Shown here piece after piece: positions 48,165 to 59,467 of a stretch of DNA of 64,000 bases (position 1 is the stretch's first letter; each line of letters starts with the position of its first letter). Source of the DNA: Neospora caninum Liverpool. Taxonomy: Eukaryota; Apicomplexa; Conoidasida; Eucoccidiorida; Sarcocystidae. The DNA is taken from the NCBI RefSeq assembly GCF_000208865.1, contig NC_018390.1, forward strand, positions 1,102,790-1,166,789, written 5' to 3'. The notes under the pieces are model-generated. The model was not told the DNA's origin and searched no databases. It was given only the letters and a program-made list of their open reading frames with translations. Both the position numbers and the translations under genes were made by a program.

Positions 48165-50933
48165 GAGTTGAAGAATACTCAATGGAGGTCTCCTCAGCGG
48201 CACACGAAAAAAAATGCTGCCTCTGCAGCAAGGGAAGCATACCCATATACATGTGCAAGTGAATACCACCGGTATACACAGATAGGTATACAGTGGCGTC
48301 TTAATGGCAGCTGGAGCAGATTCCCTCACTGTACTGGCTCCAGCACGCATAAACCACCCTCCCACGAAGGCCATATGCACATGCCATTGTTTTTTGTGCA
48401 GATCGAGGATGGCCTCGACTGTCTAGCAGCGGTCTAGCAGTTCCTAATTCCCTGCGTATATTCAGCTAAATGTAGGAAAATATCCCCGTTTTGTTTTAGG
48501 GCGTACACATGTAAACATGTCAGGGGTTTGATTGACAGCTGCAGCGCGCTCGAAGTGACGCGACATGAGTCGCGCACTCAAGGGCGGTGAAACATAACTG
48601 ATTTGTGGGGGGTCAGGGAAAGGAGCGCAAGGGCGGGCGGCTTCGGCTGTGCACCAAGCATTCGTCGCTTCACTTGGTTCAGAGAATTCCACAATCTTTT
48701 GTTTTTCCGTGATTTGTGCCAGCCGCAATAGTGAAACGCGCGTTTGTGTCTATGCAGCGCGACAACGGACCGGTATGTTGCCTTTGCACAGAAACTGGGG
48801 GCAGCGGGTGCGCTGCTTGAGCAAAACGGGAAGGAGAAACGCAAAACTGAAGCAAAACCGGAACGCAAATCAGGGAAGTGTCAAACCGTTTTTGTTCGTG
48901 CTTGATCAGAATCTTTTGGCGCTTTTTGCCGTATCACGTCTGTTGATCCAAGGACGAGGGAACGACTGTCTCAGAGTCGGTTTTTTTTCCGGGTTAGTCG
49001 GGTTCGTTGAGTGAGGACGATGTGCGTTGGATGAGTCGACGCTGTTCGTCCTGTGGTTCTCGTGCTGGCTGTAGTACTTTCTCGTGCCAGCGTTTCTCGG
49101 CCGCGTGCGATTGGTGCAGCAGACGAAGTCAATCGGTCGATAACGATATGAAGCTAACCCGCGCCCGCCAAGGATACCGTTTAGAAAAGAAATGACTTGC
49201 TAGTTTGCCCACTCGACTACAGAGCAGGCTGAGTGAATTGGTGTGGCATCGCGAGTCAGGGCGCGCGTGGCCGCTTCCCGTTGGAAAAAGCGAAGTAGCC
49301 GTTGGGCTGATCCGTTTGCGGAGTTTTGGGCTGTCGCTTACGTTGAACCTAGAACGTAGGCATAAAGGGATAACTGTAAGTTACCTATAGTATGGTATAG
49401 TACCTAATTCAGTTAGATGTCTGTTGAGCTGCTGATCTAAGTCTCTCACACTGGTTTGTGACCGCCGCCAGGCTCCCTGAGGTCGCTGCAATCGCTCTGC
49501 CTCAGAATACCGACAGCTTCTTGAATTCCTGGTTCTCTGCGAAAGAGCAAGGACTTTTCCGCCGACGGGTACAAGAACAAACTACTCGCAGAGGAAACAA
49601 CCCTCGCGGAGGCTTCAATTTTCTGGGGACGAACCAAAAGAAGAAAACAGTTGTAGGTGGCAACTGGGTGCCATGACCTGTGGCAGACAAGACAAAAACC
49701 TCAAAAAGCGCAGTCTGTCCTTCACGAAAAGAGGCATTGTCCAGGCACTAGAGCGCTTACTCCTAAAGTGTATGGTGCAGACCTTTGTACGTGCTGCGCC
49801 TCGCCACTTTGATCAAGAAGAATCGCTCCCTGTACCTCCGGGTGGCGGTAGATGCATTTCCGCCTTTGCAAGTAAAGTTGACGGGTTCACAGTTGCCGCT
49901 TTGGTACTCGGGTGAGTAGTGGATGACCCGGTTCAAGATACGAGAGGGACAAGGTGGTATCACGGGACTTTGTGTGAAACTGCATAAATACGAGCCACCG
50001 TGAACTAACTACAATGCGTGGCAGCCAAATAGAAAGTGTGGTGTGGCGATCATGGTCAACCTATCATCTGGAAGTTCGGAGCAAGAGACACCCCTGCCTG
50101 GCCGTTTTCACACTGGGAAGAGGGGATACTTGTAGCACACGCCACAGTTCCGGAACTCTGAACGGAATCAGTGTTCTCTGGGGAAGAACGCTCTGGGTTT
50201 CGAAGACAGTACATGGGGGGTGGACGGGAGCTCGCTATACCCGATTTCGGTCCGCTGTCTTTTCCTCGAGTCCAAAAGAAGGCAGATTGAAATGGAACAT
50301 AAGCAACTTCGACCACACTGCGTTCCATGGTGATAGCCTTTGTCTGCCTGTTGCACATGAATACTTCTTGATAAAAATGTCTGTCAGCTCATGTCGTTAA
50401 GAGAACAGAAGTCGCCAGGATTTTTTTATTGACAAGCTCTTTGCCAGGGGTGAGATTCTCCCCGTTTCTCCGGCCATAAACCGAAAACCGAGAGCTTTGC
50501 TTGCCAGCTTGCAGCCTCACGCACTCGCGCGGCTTTTGTTCACACCTTAACCCCCGTACGAGAGTGCCTTTTTCGACCAGCAGTCGCGCAAGGCTTTGCG
50601 CAAAGAAAAAGCGTGCCTTTGTTCTGGAAGTCCCCTCTGAATTTCCCTCACAATTCAGCTTCTCTTTGCGAAAGGGTTTTTGCTTGGTTGTGTTTCGTTG
50701 ATCGAACGTTGGTCAGAAGGCGTGCAGGCTGCTGCTTGGTACCGCACGCATAGGCAGATGTCCTCAGGAAATTTGACATCTGTTCTTCGTCGTTTTTCTC
50801 GCTTTGTCTTCCTTCACCAGAGCAAGCTACCTCTTTCCCCAAGCGTCTAACAAGGACACAATTGCATAAACGCGGTCTGAACTGGCGTCGGGCTTCCCTG
50901 CCGCGTCCACAAATACCTCCAGTTCCCGTGAAC
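48165..50933. other. Intergenic region with three unexplained plus-strand open frames
   Basis: 3' flank of CHIP and upstream region of the small membrane protein. Between 49458 and 50400 three plus-strand frames follow one another: one ending at 49676 after an acceptor-like GCCGCCAG (contains ALPQNTDSFLNSWFSAKEQG), an ATG-led frame of 80 codons at 49673-49915, and an ATG-led frame of 128 codons at 50014-50400. None has a recognised domain, and I could not join them by splice sites. The 50450-50900 stretch is more pyrimidine-rich and is the likely leader of the next gene. Confidence 0.3.
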
Positions 50934-52269
50934 ATGCAGTCCTCCGAGATAACGGCCGTCGAGTCGCCTGCCATCAAGGCGGCGCTCGAATGTTCCCCTG
51001 AGATAAATCCGGCCCGAAAGACCGTGGGTGTTCACCTCCCATACACAGGACGAGAAACGCACATTTTCTCCCGCCTCGGTCACCACACGCCACCGGGCTA
51101 CCACTACAACTGCACCAACAGACCCACGACAGCGATGAAAATCATCATGGCCGACAAGAGCTACGTAAGTCCTTCCACATGGAGTTTGCTGAGATGGAAA
51201 AGAAGAAACAGTCAGCTCCCTGACTCCGCAGTGTAGTTGTGAGGACTCCGGAGCAACGGTTTAGGCGCATATGGGAGGCCACACCATCGGGGCTCGTCCG
51301 ATTTCAGGCGACTGTGTTCCTGGGATCTTTGTGTACTTTTGAATCCCGAGAAATCGGCATTCTGATGGCAGGCTTTCCATCTCGTCCGCGCGTCTGTTTT
51401 TGAAGTGACAGAGCTCAATTTCCGGCACGCAGGTGTCTCTTTATCGGACTTTTATCCTGCGGAGAAAAGACAGATAATTTCGGGGGGTTAGCAAAGGCCT
51501 GTTAGAAGTTCCCGTCCTGCTGAGGTTTGGAACCAGTGCCCAAAACTCCAAACACAAGCGATTTCCCCCCCCCCCCCCCCCCCGGCTTCATTGTGTTAAT
51601 GTTGCGTAGTATCCGGCAAAATCGGCCGTTCTGTCTCCGCAAAGCCTCACCAGGCTCTTCCTCCGTGCTGTGCGTTATTGTCAGTTTGCCAAGCAAGCTG
51701 GCGCAAAAGTCGGACTGCTCGCTTTGGGATTCTTCCTGTGCTGGGGACCCCTCGATCAGTGCCTCCTCAAGCTGCGTCCCAAGGTAAGAAACACAGACGG
51801 TCCCAATACCTACCGGCCCTCTGTCATACACTCGGCGCTGGCGCGGCCGGTTGCCCGTGGCCTTTACCCTTCTCACCAGTGCCCGATCTGCAAGGTTCCT
51901 AAAGGCAGTTCACGCGAACAGACAAAGTTAATTAGATCACAGATCTCTGCTCCGTTTGAAAATGCTGACTTCTGGAGCGCTGCCCCCAAAAGTCTCACTA
52001 GCTGACTAGCTGTAATGGAAATGGGCCCTTCGCGATACTCGTTCGTTTCGATCGGAGACAGTGTTCCTTCTTCTATACGTTTACAGTTTATAGCGAAATT
52101 AACCCGTGCGACTCCCTCAGAGGACAACATCTACTGCTTCTTGGTTCAGTCCGGCGGACGGGGTGTATGTGTCTTATAATGTATGCGTGTATGCTCGGCT
52201 ACAACGATTGTTATTGCACAGCCGAAAGAACTGCAGGAAGCAACGAGCACCGCTTATGGGCTGTGTTGA
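50934..52269 (+). CDS. Small single-span membrane protein of unknown function
   Basis: Three exons, 50934-51164, 51685-51783 and 52222-52269, all phase 0 to 0, give 125 residues. Donors are TAC|GTAAGT and AAG|GTAAGA, acceptors TATTGTCAG and TTATTGCACAG, all good. Residues 1-77 are polar with several His (IFSRLGHHTPPGYHYNC). Exon 2 encodes one membrane helix, AKVGLLALGFFLCWGPL, flanked by Lys. The tail is short. There is no N-terminal signal peptide, so the protein would be tail-side anchored; small proteins of this shape are common among apicomplexan mitochondrial complexes, but that is only a guess. An alternative exon at 51433-51477, also phase 0 and ending in TAA, would give a 91-residue form without the membrane helix. 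Family not recognised. Confidence 0.5.
51565..51583 (+). repeat. Poly-C tract of 19
   Basis: Nineteen C in a row lie in the intron about 100 bases upstream of the acceptor of the membrane-helix exon. Its exact length in the assembly may be unreliable. Confidence 0.85.
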
Positions 52270-54182
52270 CTTGTTTCTGTAAAGGCCAGCTCACTGCGTG
52301 CAGCATTGGTGTCCTCCAAGTTACTGCGGTCTTCACGTTCGTAGTGTTCTGGGCGTATGCCCGCTCCGCAAAACTAAAGAAAGTATTAGTGAAAGCATTC
52401 CTCTGTACAGCATGTGCATTTTCTGCTTGTCCATTGTGTGGTTCTGCAGCAACGAGAACGACGCGAAAAGATGGCGTCGGCGTGAGTGCCTTTTTCCTTT
52501 GGTGTGCGCCTGCCGCCTGGATGAGTAATGCGGTTTCGGTAAAGTCAACAGCTACTCAGTTCGGGGCGTCTCGGCGAAGAGAGGAAGTCGTGTTCGTGTC
52601 ACAAATCATGACTGGCCGGCAAAAATTTCGACGCTGCTCTTGTAGAGCGATAGCTCGGATCGCCCTTTGTCGAACCAGTTCCATCCCTCAGTGGCGTCCA
52701 ACGCAAAAGTGCCTTTCATTGTGTCTTGCGAAAATCGTGGTTGTCGGGCGTTTGTCATTGTGCGGTTGACAGCCGCGCCGTCCACTGAGAGAAGCGAAAC
52801 CATTTTATGTGTAATCTTGCTTACACGCCCGCGAGAAAAGATTAGTGGATGCACACTTGCTGCTTTTGTTGCACCGTCCACGTGGAGAGGAACTAGGTTC
52901 GTGAGCACAATGCGGATCATGTCATGAAACTCAACCTTCAATTGTTTAGCGGGGAAGACTCTCTGAGGCCATGGTGGCATCAGATCTCGTGGCCTTGAAG
53001 GGGCCTGGGGAAACCAGGTAGAGCTCCCTAGGTTGAACAGACACACTGCAGGTGTGCAGTCACGTACCGTTTTGCAGCCGCAGTCGGGCACCAAGTCGAA
53101 CAGACCCAGTGTTCAACTGCGAAAACACTCGTCAAAGTGGGAAGCTACTGCAGACAATGAACAAGTTTTTGTTGCTGCGTGGACCATACCACGAATCATC
53201 AAGAGAGATGAAACGCACGAACAGGGTGATCCTACAGTATTGAAGCATTGTCAGCAGCTCGAGGTGAATGTGAAGGTCACTTGGGAGATTCAAATCCTAT
53301 ATTTGTTTACCGGAGAACCGAGGCGCATTAATGGAGCAAGAAAGTATAGGCGCACGTCTCTCCTGGCGCAGCACTTGCGCCCTAGAGTAGCTTTCAAAAG
53401 GGCTGCGCCGCGTACACCATTAACCGAGACAGTGACACTCCAGACGGACATTATTGTTGCGTTTACAGGCTCGCTTTGCAAACTAACAACTGCATTGCCA
53501 AAAGGGGACCAAGGTTCGATTGCGTGTCAGGTCGGCTTACTCAAACGGTACTACGGGGAGAACTTATTAGTCACTATTTTGTGGAATACGTGGAGCAGGA
53601 GTGCGCCCATCCGAAGCTCACAGCTACAACACCTGAACCTCATGAGAAAGAGCACACAGATGTTGTAAGGGTAGAACAACCATGAGTACTTTGGTCGCAC
53701 AACTGTCGCCACCCATCTGCAGTCTCCAATCTTGTTCAGGTTTCTGCGTGATTTGGCTGGTACCCCACTATCACCAATCGTACTCGTTAACTGTAATTGG
53801 CCTCTCTGTTTCAGGATTGATATATATCGACACAAAAACTCCGGATCAGAGACGCTTCGCCGAGTTATGTCACAGAAAAGACAGTGTGCCGTACGGGGCG
53901 GAGAAATTACGAGATACAGAAAAAGGAAACCACTGAAAAGACAATAAAGGAGAGCCACCGCACCCGGGATAGCTTTTACAAACAAGAGGGAAAAACACTG
54001 AAATGGTTGGCTAGAAGAGTGTTCTCTCATAATGACGTCAGCTGAAACGGCTTCTAAGGTGGGAAAGCGGGGCTAGAGCGTCGAAGTCTTGCTGTAGCCA
54101 ACCCCAAACGATAACCTCGGTCGTTGCATCACCACAACCCGATAAGTCAGAAGATTTTGCTGTTTTGTGCCTGGTGTTGATA
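52270..54182. other. Intergenic region with long open frames of doubtful meaning
   Basis: A 200-codon plus frame (52167-52769), a 211-codon plus frame (53033-53668) and a 162-codon minus frame (52606-53094) overlap this stretch. The first two have no ATG at their upstream end. None shows a domain I recognise. Such lengths are near what chance can give in 64 kb at this base composition, so I do not call genes. Confidence 0.35.
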
Positions 54183-55142
54183 ATGAGAGGCCTCACACGG
54201 AACGAGACCCGCATTTCCTTTGCCCGTGGCGGTTTCGACGACGTTTGGGAAGTAAGAGTATACGAGTTCCCTTCCTTAGTGTTTTGAAGTGTTCATTTGG
54301 ACGCAGCTGCCGCTTGGAGAACTCCATACTCCCTACTTTCTGAAGACTTCCTTGGCCCACATTCGGACCCTTTCTACCTTCTCGGATACCTATCTATGTT
54401 AGGGACTGTGGAATGTGTGGATGGTGAACCAGGTGCACTTGCCAGCGAAATCGATCAACCTGTTCTCGTACAAAGAAGGAAACCCCGAGTCTCCATTGCT
54501 TGTTTTCGAGAGTGTCCCACTGAAAGATCTCATTTGCAAATCTCCGACAATGCTGCTGGAGCAACCAACCTGCCCTTCGGCACACAGACAACCGATTAAA
54601 AGGTAAATTTCAGTGCATACGATGCCCCCCCCCCTCCCAATCCATACCGTGGATCCTACGCATAGCAAAAAAGCATGTACCAGTATGTCGTATTCAAGGG
54701 TCGGAATAACAGGAAGAGCGAAGCCAGTGACCAGTAGAGAAGGAATTTGAGGCCGGCGGGAGCAAAGGCTGCAGCGCGCGCCAGGGGGTACGCCGGCGTT
54801 AGGTGCTGGCGTTGATTTGAGCACGAATTTGCACGGCATGCAACACTGACTCTCACCTCACTACTTCTCGAAATCTTGTACATAAAAACACCCTTTCCAC
54901 ATAGGAGGAGCATAAGAAAAGGAAAACACCCGAGACAGGACATGGAATCTAACATGCCACTGTTGGGTAGTAGCCAGCCGCGTGCCCCGATCCTCTTTCG
55001 AGTTACATCAGGTGCCCGTAACCTTTCGTGCCTCTCAATCCGCGGCTGGTTCGCCTTGCTGGCTGCCTTCTCTTCACGTAGCGCAACGGCGACAGCTAAT
55101 CACAAAAAAAAATTGCAGCAGTTGGCACACAATGGTGGGTAA
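54183..55142 (+). CDS. Candidate gene of unknown function, 168 residues
   Basis: Exons 54183-54251, 54403-54602 and 54905-55142 are in phase and end at TAA. Donors are GAA|GTAAGA and AAAAG|GTAAAT; acceptors are CTATGTTAG and TTTCCACATAG. The product starts MRGLTRNETRISFARGGFDD, continues with NVWMVNQVHLPAKSINLFSY and LVFESVPLKDLICKSPTMLL, and ends in a basic tail with KKKLQQLAHNGG. An alternative acceptor at 54305 (GGACGCAG) also keeps the frame for 31 codons, but then meets a TAG; the frame is open again right after that TAG. No signal peptide or clear membrane helix is seen. No family recognised. It lies 330 bases upstream of the thioesterase gene in the same direction. Confidence 0.38.
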
Positions 55143-55472
55143 ATGATGACTTTACATGATTTGCGTCCTCGTTCATCACTTGACATGCGAACAAGCCAGA
55201 CGCAGCGGGCTATGCACACACACCCATTTGCGTGCAGACGACGCTTCTAGGCCGCCAGGTGGCCCGATTTAGCGCGTTGGCGACCACAAGTGGCAAGCCT
55301 CGTTTGCGACTGAAGGGATCGCCTTGAGCGAGGGAATGCATCTGAGTCATGAGTATTTTCTCTGGTTCAACCACAGTAAGCACCGATATGTCCCTCCTTT
55401 AGACGTTTGGTGCAGGCAGCGCCGCCACCAGTAAACTCGTTGCCGCGGGGTACACGAGAATGCTCAATCAGA

Positions 55473-57866
55473 ATGACGTCAACAGGACTTGCCAGATGTA
55501 GTCGTCGGGTGGCGCGCGGACTGCTCCTAGGAAGCGGCCGGGTATGGCGTGACAGCTGTTTTGGCAGAACTTGGGACTTCCCGCTGGCGCCAAGATCAGG
55601 ACCGGTTGCTCTGGGGCCGACTCCAGTTGACAGCACGAGATGGAGGCCAGGGCGCACGTCGGCTGCCGCTCTCCGCTTAGCAGCAGTCCATGCGTCTTAT
55701 TGGCCGGAAGATCGCGTTTATACGAGAAACAGAAGAGAGTTCTCCACCAGCGCCCTTCCCAGCGTGTCATCATTGCCAGAGATTAAGGAGGTGCCCGTCA
55801 CGAAGTGTTTGATGACGAAGTGGGTGCTGGAGAGGATCGGAGCAGATTCAGCTGCCCTCAAGTGTTTTACAGCAGTGGATACGAAGAAGCCGACAGATGG
55901 GCAAAGCAGAAGCTTCTTTGAGGGGTGGATTCAAGCCCGAATAGGCTTCGCAAGCCACCCTTCCCAGGCGTTACGCGATGCATTTCGGCGCGCCTATGAT
56001 GCCCGCCTCCTTCGTTGGGGGCGCCTGCTGGAGGTCCTAGATTGCTTCGCAGGCGACATTGCATATCATTATTGTACCCCGGAAGAGGAGGGCTATTCGA
56101 AACTGACGACCTTGATGGTTACGGCATCTATCCAGCGAATGGAGTTCAGAGATGCGCCGGATGATCGCTCACCGGAGAGCCGCGTTGTGACGGGCCTATC
56201 CGTTGAGGAGGACCTGACACTTATAGGCTCCGTAACACAAACAGGCGCTTCCTCAATGGGCATTAGGATAGAGATGCAGCAGGTAAGGCTCGTAGAAAGG
56301 TGGCCCAGAACGATCCTGGTCAAGACCTTCGAGTGGAGCCTGTCAGCGGCTATAGCGCAGACCCCTCCTTGGCGTATCCACAAACCATTTTCTGTGTAGA
56401 TTCCCTGTTGTGCTACCGGGAATCGCCAGGTCGACGAACACGTTCTCTACGATTCTTACCACGTTAATGTGTTATTGCTTGGAGGCAGACACTGACTGGC
56501 CCAACGCCACCGGCAACTGAACAAATTCTAGTCCAGAACTCAGTCAGGTAGCGACCTTTTCGGATGGTCAGCATGGGAAATGGACGCTGTAAACTGATTC
56601 ATCTCTCTTCGCAAGGGGAGACCTGGTAATGCGAGGTGCTGCCGTGGCGAGGCAGTGCTGTCCCTAGTGCATAAGGAAGTTCTAATATGCGTGCGTACTG
56701 TCTGCAGAACAACGAAGTGAAGGGAAGCGTGTTCTTCGTAATGGTCTCGGTCGACGAGGCAGGCAGACCCGTGAAGAAGGTTCCTCCACTGGATATCAGC
56801 AGCTGCAGTCCTGAACTCCGCAGTCTTATTGCCAGCTCATCAAGCGGCTTCGAAGCTAGAAAGGCAAATGCGAGAAAAATGTTTTCTCTGGTTCCTCCGG
56901 AACCGGAGGAATCCGTCTTTCTGCATAATGTGTGGAAGAAGTCTCTTGCCGGGGGAAAGAACGTAGTGCGGATGCGCGACACCAAACTGTCAACAGCAGA
57001 GCTTATTCAACCGGAGGCATTGTCAAGATACAACAGGGCATTTGGAGGGCTTGTCTCGCGAAAAGCTTTGGAACTTTCGTACCTGAATGCTCAATGTTTC
57101 CTTAAAACAGTCAGACCTGTTCTCAGAGGTAGGTTGTCAAACACACTATATCGCCACAAGCTCTCGCTCTGGCAGCCCGCAGCTGTCATTTTCGGACACT
57201 CTCAAGTGCGTTGGCCTGTCTAGGGCTGCGTGCTGTTTTACAGGAGTCGACGACATATTCTTCTTGCAACCGTTGTTCGTCGGCGAAATGGCTGAGATGG
57301 TCTCTACTGTCGTCTGGTCTCAAGTGGATGAGGTGCAGATCCAGGTGAGGAGAGCACACCTTTGTTTCATTGTGTCGCACACTGAGGACGCTATCCGTGT
57401 GCCGCGCTTCACTATTCGATGCAGTCGGCCAGTCGTTAGAAGTTAGACGTTAGGGGCACTATCATCAGGCGTCCTCCAGTGCGTCTCTGATGTTCAGGTT
57501 GAAGCATTTTGCGTTGATCCCGTCTCCGGAAACAAGCAAAAAACCAACATCTTCCACTTCCGCTACGATACGGTGAGACTGTTCGACTCGACAGTTCTCA
57601 CACTGCAAGCAGCCATAAAACGAACACAGGAAGAAAAGTGTTCCTCGGACATTTTTACCTACTGTGCTGTGTGTGCATTTACACCTCCGCAGGTCATCGA
57701 TGATAAAGACACGTGGCGGCGTGAGGCGCCTCCAAAAGTGTTTCCCTCAGACTATGCAGACTGCATTTCGTTTCTTGAAGCCAGGCGTCGGTATCTTTTA
57801 AGGAAAGATAATAATGGAGTTGAAGCGTGTTACCACTGGGACACGCCACCCTCGGTTTGCGTGTAA
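55473..57866 (+). CDS. ACOT9: ACOT9-type acyl-CoA thioesterase with two hotdog domains
   Basis: Acyl-CoA thioesterases of the ACOT9/10 type hydrolyse acyl-CoA to free acid and CoA, in animals mainly in mitochondria. Exons 55473-56282, 56708-57128, 57244-57344, 57498-57572 and 57693-57866 join in phase to 526 residues, slightly longer than animal ACOT9. The first 90 residues are Arg/Ser/Ala-rich without acids, as in mitochondrial presequences. The first hotdog domain spans about 150-310 (LLRWGRLLEVLDCFAGDIAY). The second spans about 345-510 with the family block YNRAFGGLVSRKALELSYLN, the strand VDDIFFLQPLFVGEMAEMVS and TNIFHFRYDT. The C-terminal sequence does not end in a peroxisomal SKL-type signal. 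The ATG at 55473 is the first in frame and has A at -3. Confidence 0.88.
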
Positions 57867-58258
57867 TGTGGCCACCAGAATGTGATTCGTGGGTTCACTG
57901 TATACTAACACAAGACTGGGCGATTCCCAAGTGAATTTCGTCAGTATCATTGCGCGGGGAACACAGAATGCCGTCGGACATAACACTACGCTCCGAAATG
58001 CCGCTTCCAGGAAAGTGGATCGGTGCGGTTGTAATGTTTGTTGTCTTTTTCCTCTTGGTGCCTGCATCTAATCTTGGCTTGGATGTCGCTCGGTTCACTG
58101 GGCTCAGGGGCGCCGCATAGTGGGATCGACTCTGTATGTACACACCACTGAGAAAAGGTAGTTGACAGTTGTGCTAGCTGCCTTTCAGCGGGTGGGCTGT
58201 CACCCAGACTCTGACAAAAATGCCGGTTCGTGTGTGGACTTGCTAAGCTAAAACAGAG
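57867..58258. other. Short intergenic region
   Basis: This should hold the 3' UTR of the thioesterase gene and the promoter of the next gene. An exon-like piece after the acceptor GCTGCCTTTCAG at 58180-58191 is open for only 20 codons and is not used in the model. Confidence 0.4.
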
Positions 58259-59467
58259 ATGGTGTCCCTCATCCTCGCGCCAGTAATAGCTGTCTTGACT
58301 CTTTCGAGTCTCCGGACAACCGCTGCCTTGAGAAGCATCGCTCCGGCCCGTATTTCTGACAAGGGAGGAAAAGCGGTTCTGCCGGTTTGCAGCGCTGTCG
58401 AGCCGGGGTCACTTCACATCGGTGAGGCCTGACACAGTTGTTTGATACGTACCTATAATAGCTCCACGGTTTCTCAGGAGATTCCTGTTTGTCAGTGCGT
58501 GCCATTCTTTCCATTTTCCCTCCACGTCTCCTGGAATGCACATAGCGTTTACGACTCGACAGGAATGCGGCGGTGCATGCCGTGGTGACGCAGCTCGCCC
58601 GGGATTTCGATTGATCTCCGACAATGAGGCAAGGCACCCTCTGAACGTGTCAAATCGGAAACACCTTCATGTTTTCCGTACCACAGCAAGTAGATTTCTC
58701 CCAAGGTGATAATAAGGAATACAGACGTTGCCCAATACTTCCTCACAACACGTAAAATGTGCAGGCTGCACCGGAAACGACATCAGAAAAATATGCTCCA
58801 TTGGCGTATCAAATCCCGGTGGTACGCACAATAACCAGCCTTCATCTCCTTGTGTAATGATCTAACTGCAACTGCGCCATTTTATAAAGGTTACCCTTTG
58901 TGTGAAGATCTGGAAACGGAGGCATGCGGACACGGCTGCAGTTGTTGGAGTACCTGTACGGATCACAACTGCAACCCTGATGCTCTCTCCGCTGGTATGG
59001 CCGACGGTTTCACGATAGCTTGAGTGACATCTCTATAACATCCAAACCCGATGCAGGATTTTTCTTCGTCTCCGAAGTAAAGTTAACGGCCGTCCTCTTG
59101 TGGGATGGGATTTCTCATCGCTTCTCTGTTGCAGCCGACGACGTGAGCTCCTGAAACCTAAAAAAGTGCCTGAGCGAGCTATTTCCTTTTTCATGGTCTT
59201 TCAGCATCACACCTAGCGGCTGTCTAATAGGTAGGTTCGAAGTTTATGTTGAACCGGCAGGCATAGGAAAGGAAACCTTGCTACAGATCTCCACCGGCAC
59301 CTTTGTAGAGCAGGCACATCCGGTAGGCGTCGGCGTCCTCATATTACCACATCGACAAACATTGTTGTTCGCTACTGTCAGGAGCAAATAGCGACTTTTG
59401 GATCGCCGTTCTTATTTTTTTACTTGTAGTCGCCGCGGGGGGTGCACTGTATTATTACTATAGATGA
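58259..59467 (+). CDS. Candidate secreted, cysteine-rich type I membrane protein
   Basis: Exons 58259-58421, 58765-58821, 58890-58994 and 59057-59142 agree in phase. Exon 1 starts MVSLILAPVIAVLTLSSLRT, a good signal peptide. Exons 2 and 3 are rich in cysteine (CTGNDIRKIC; CGHGCSCWSTCTDHNC). Exon 4 is hydrophobic-beta-like (VKLTAVLLWDGISHRFSVAA). The last exon, 59382-59467, encodes SDFWIAVLIFLLVVAAGGAL, a membrane helix, then YYYYR and a stop. Between them, 59198-59316 holds protein-like sequence (GRFEVYVEPAGIGKETLLQI), but I could not connect exon 4 and the membrane exon in phase through it; only the donor at 59230 fits the membrane exon. So either a splice site was missed or the gene is damaged. 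Predicted path: secretory system, surface or micronemes. No family recognised. Confidence 0.5.

Noticed and set aside
52167..52769. 200-codon plus-strand frame with several hydrophobic stretches, considered as a multi-span membrane protein
   Set aside because: Its start overlaps the last exon of the 125-residue gene in another frame, it lacks an early ATG in good context, and the hydrophobic parts are uneven.
53033..53668. 211-codon plus-strand frame, first suspected to be a mobile-element or organelle-derived fragment
   Set aside because: It has no ATG at its upstream end, no recognisable reverse transcriptase, transposase or mitochondrial protein motif, and its length is near chance expectation for the window.
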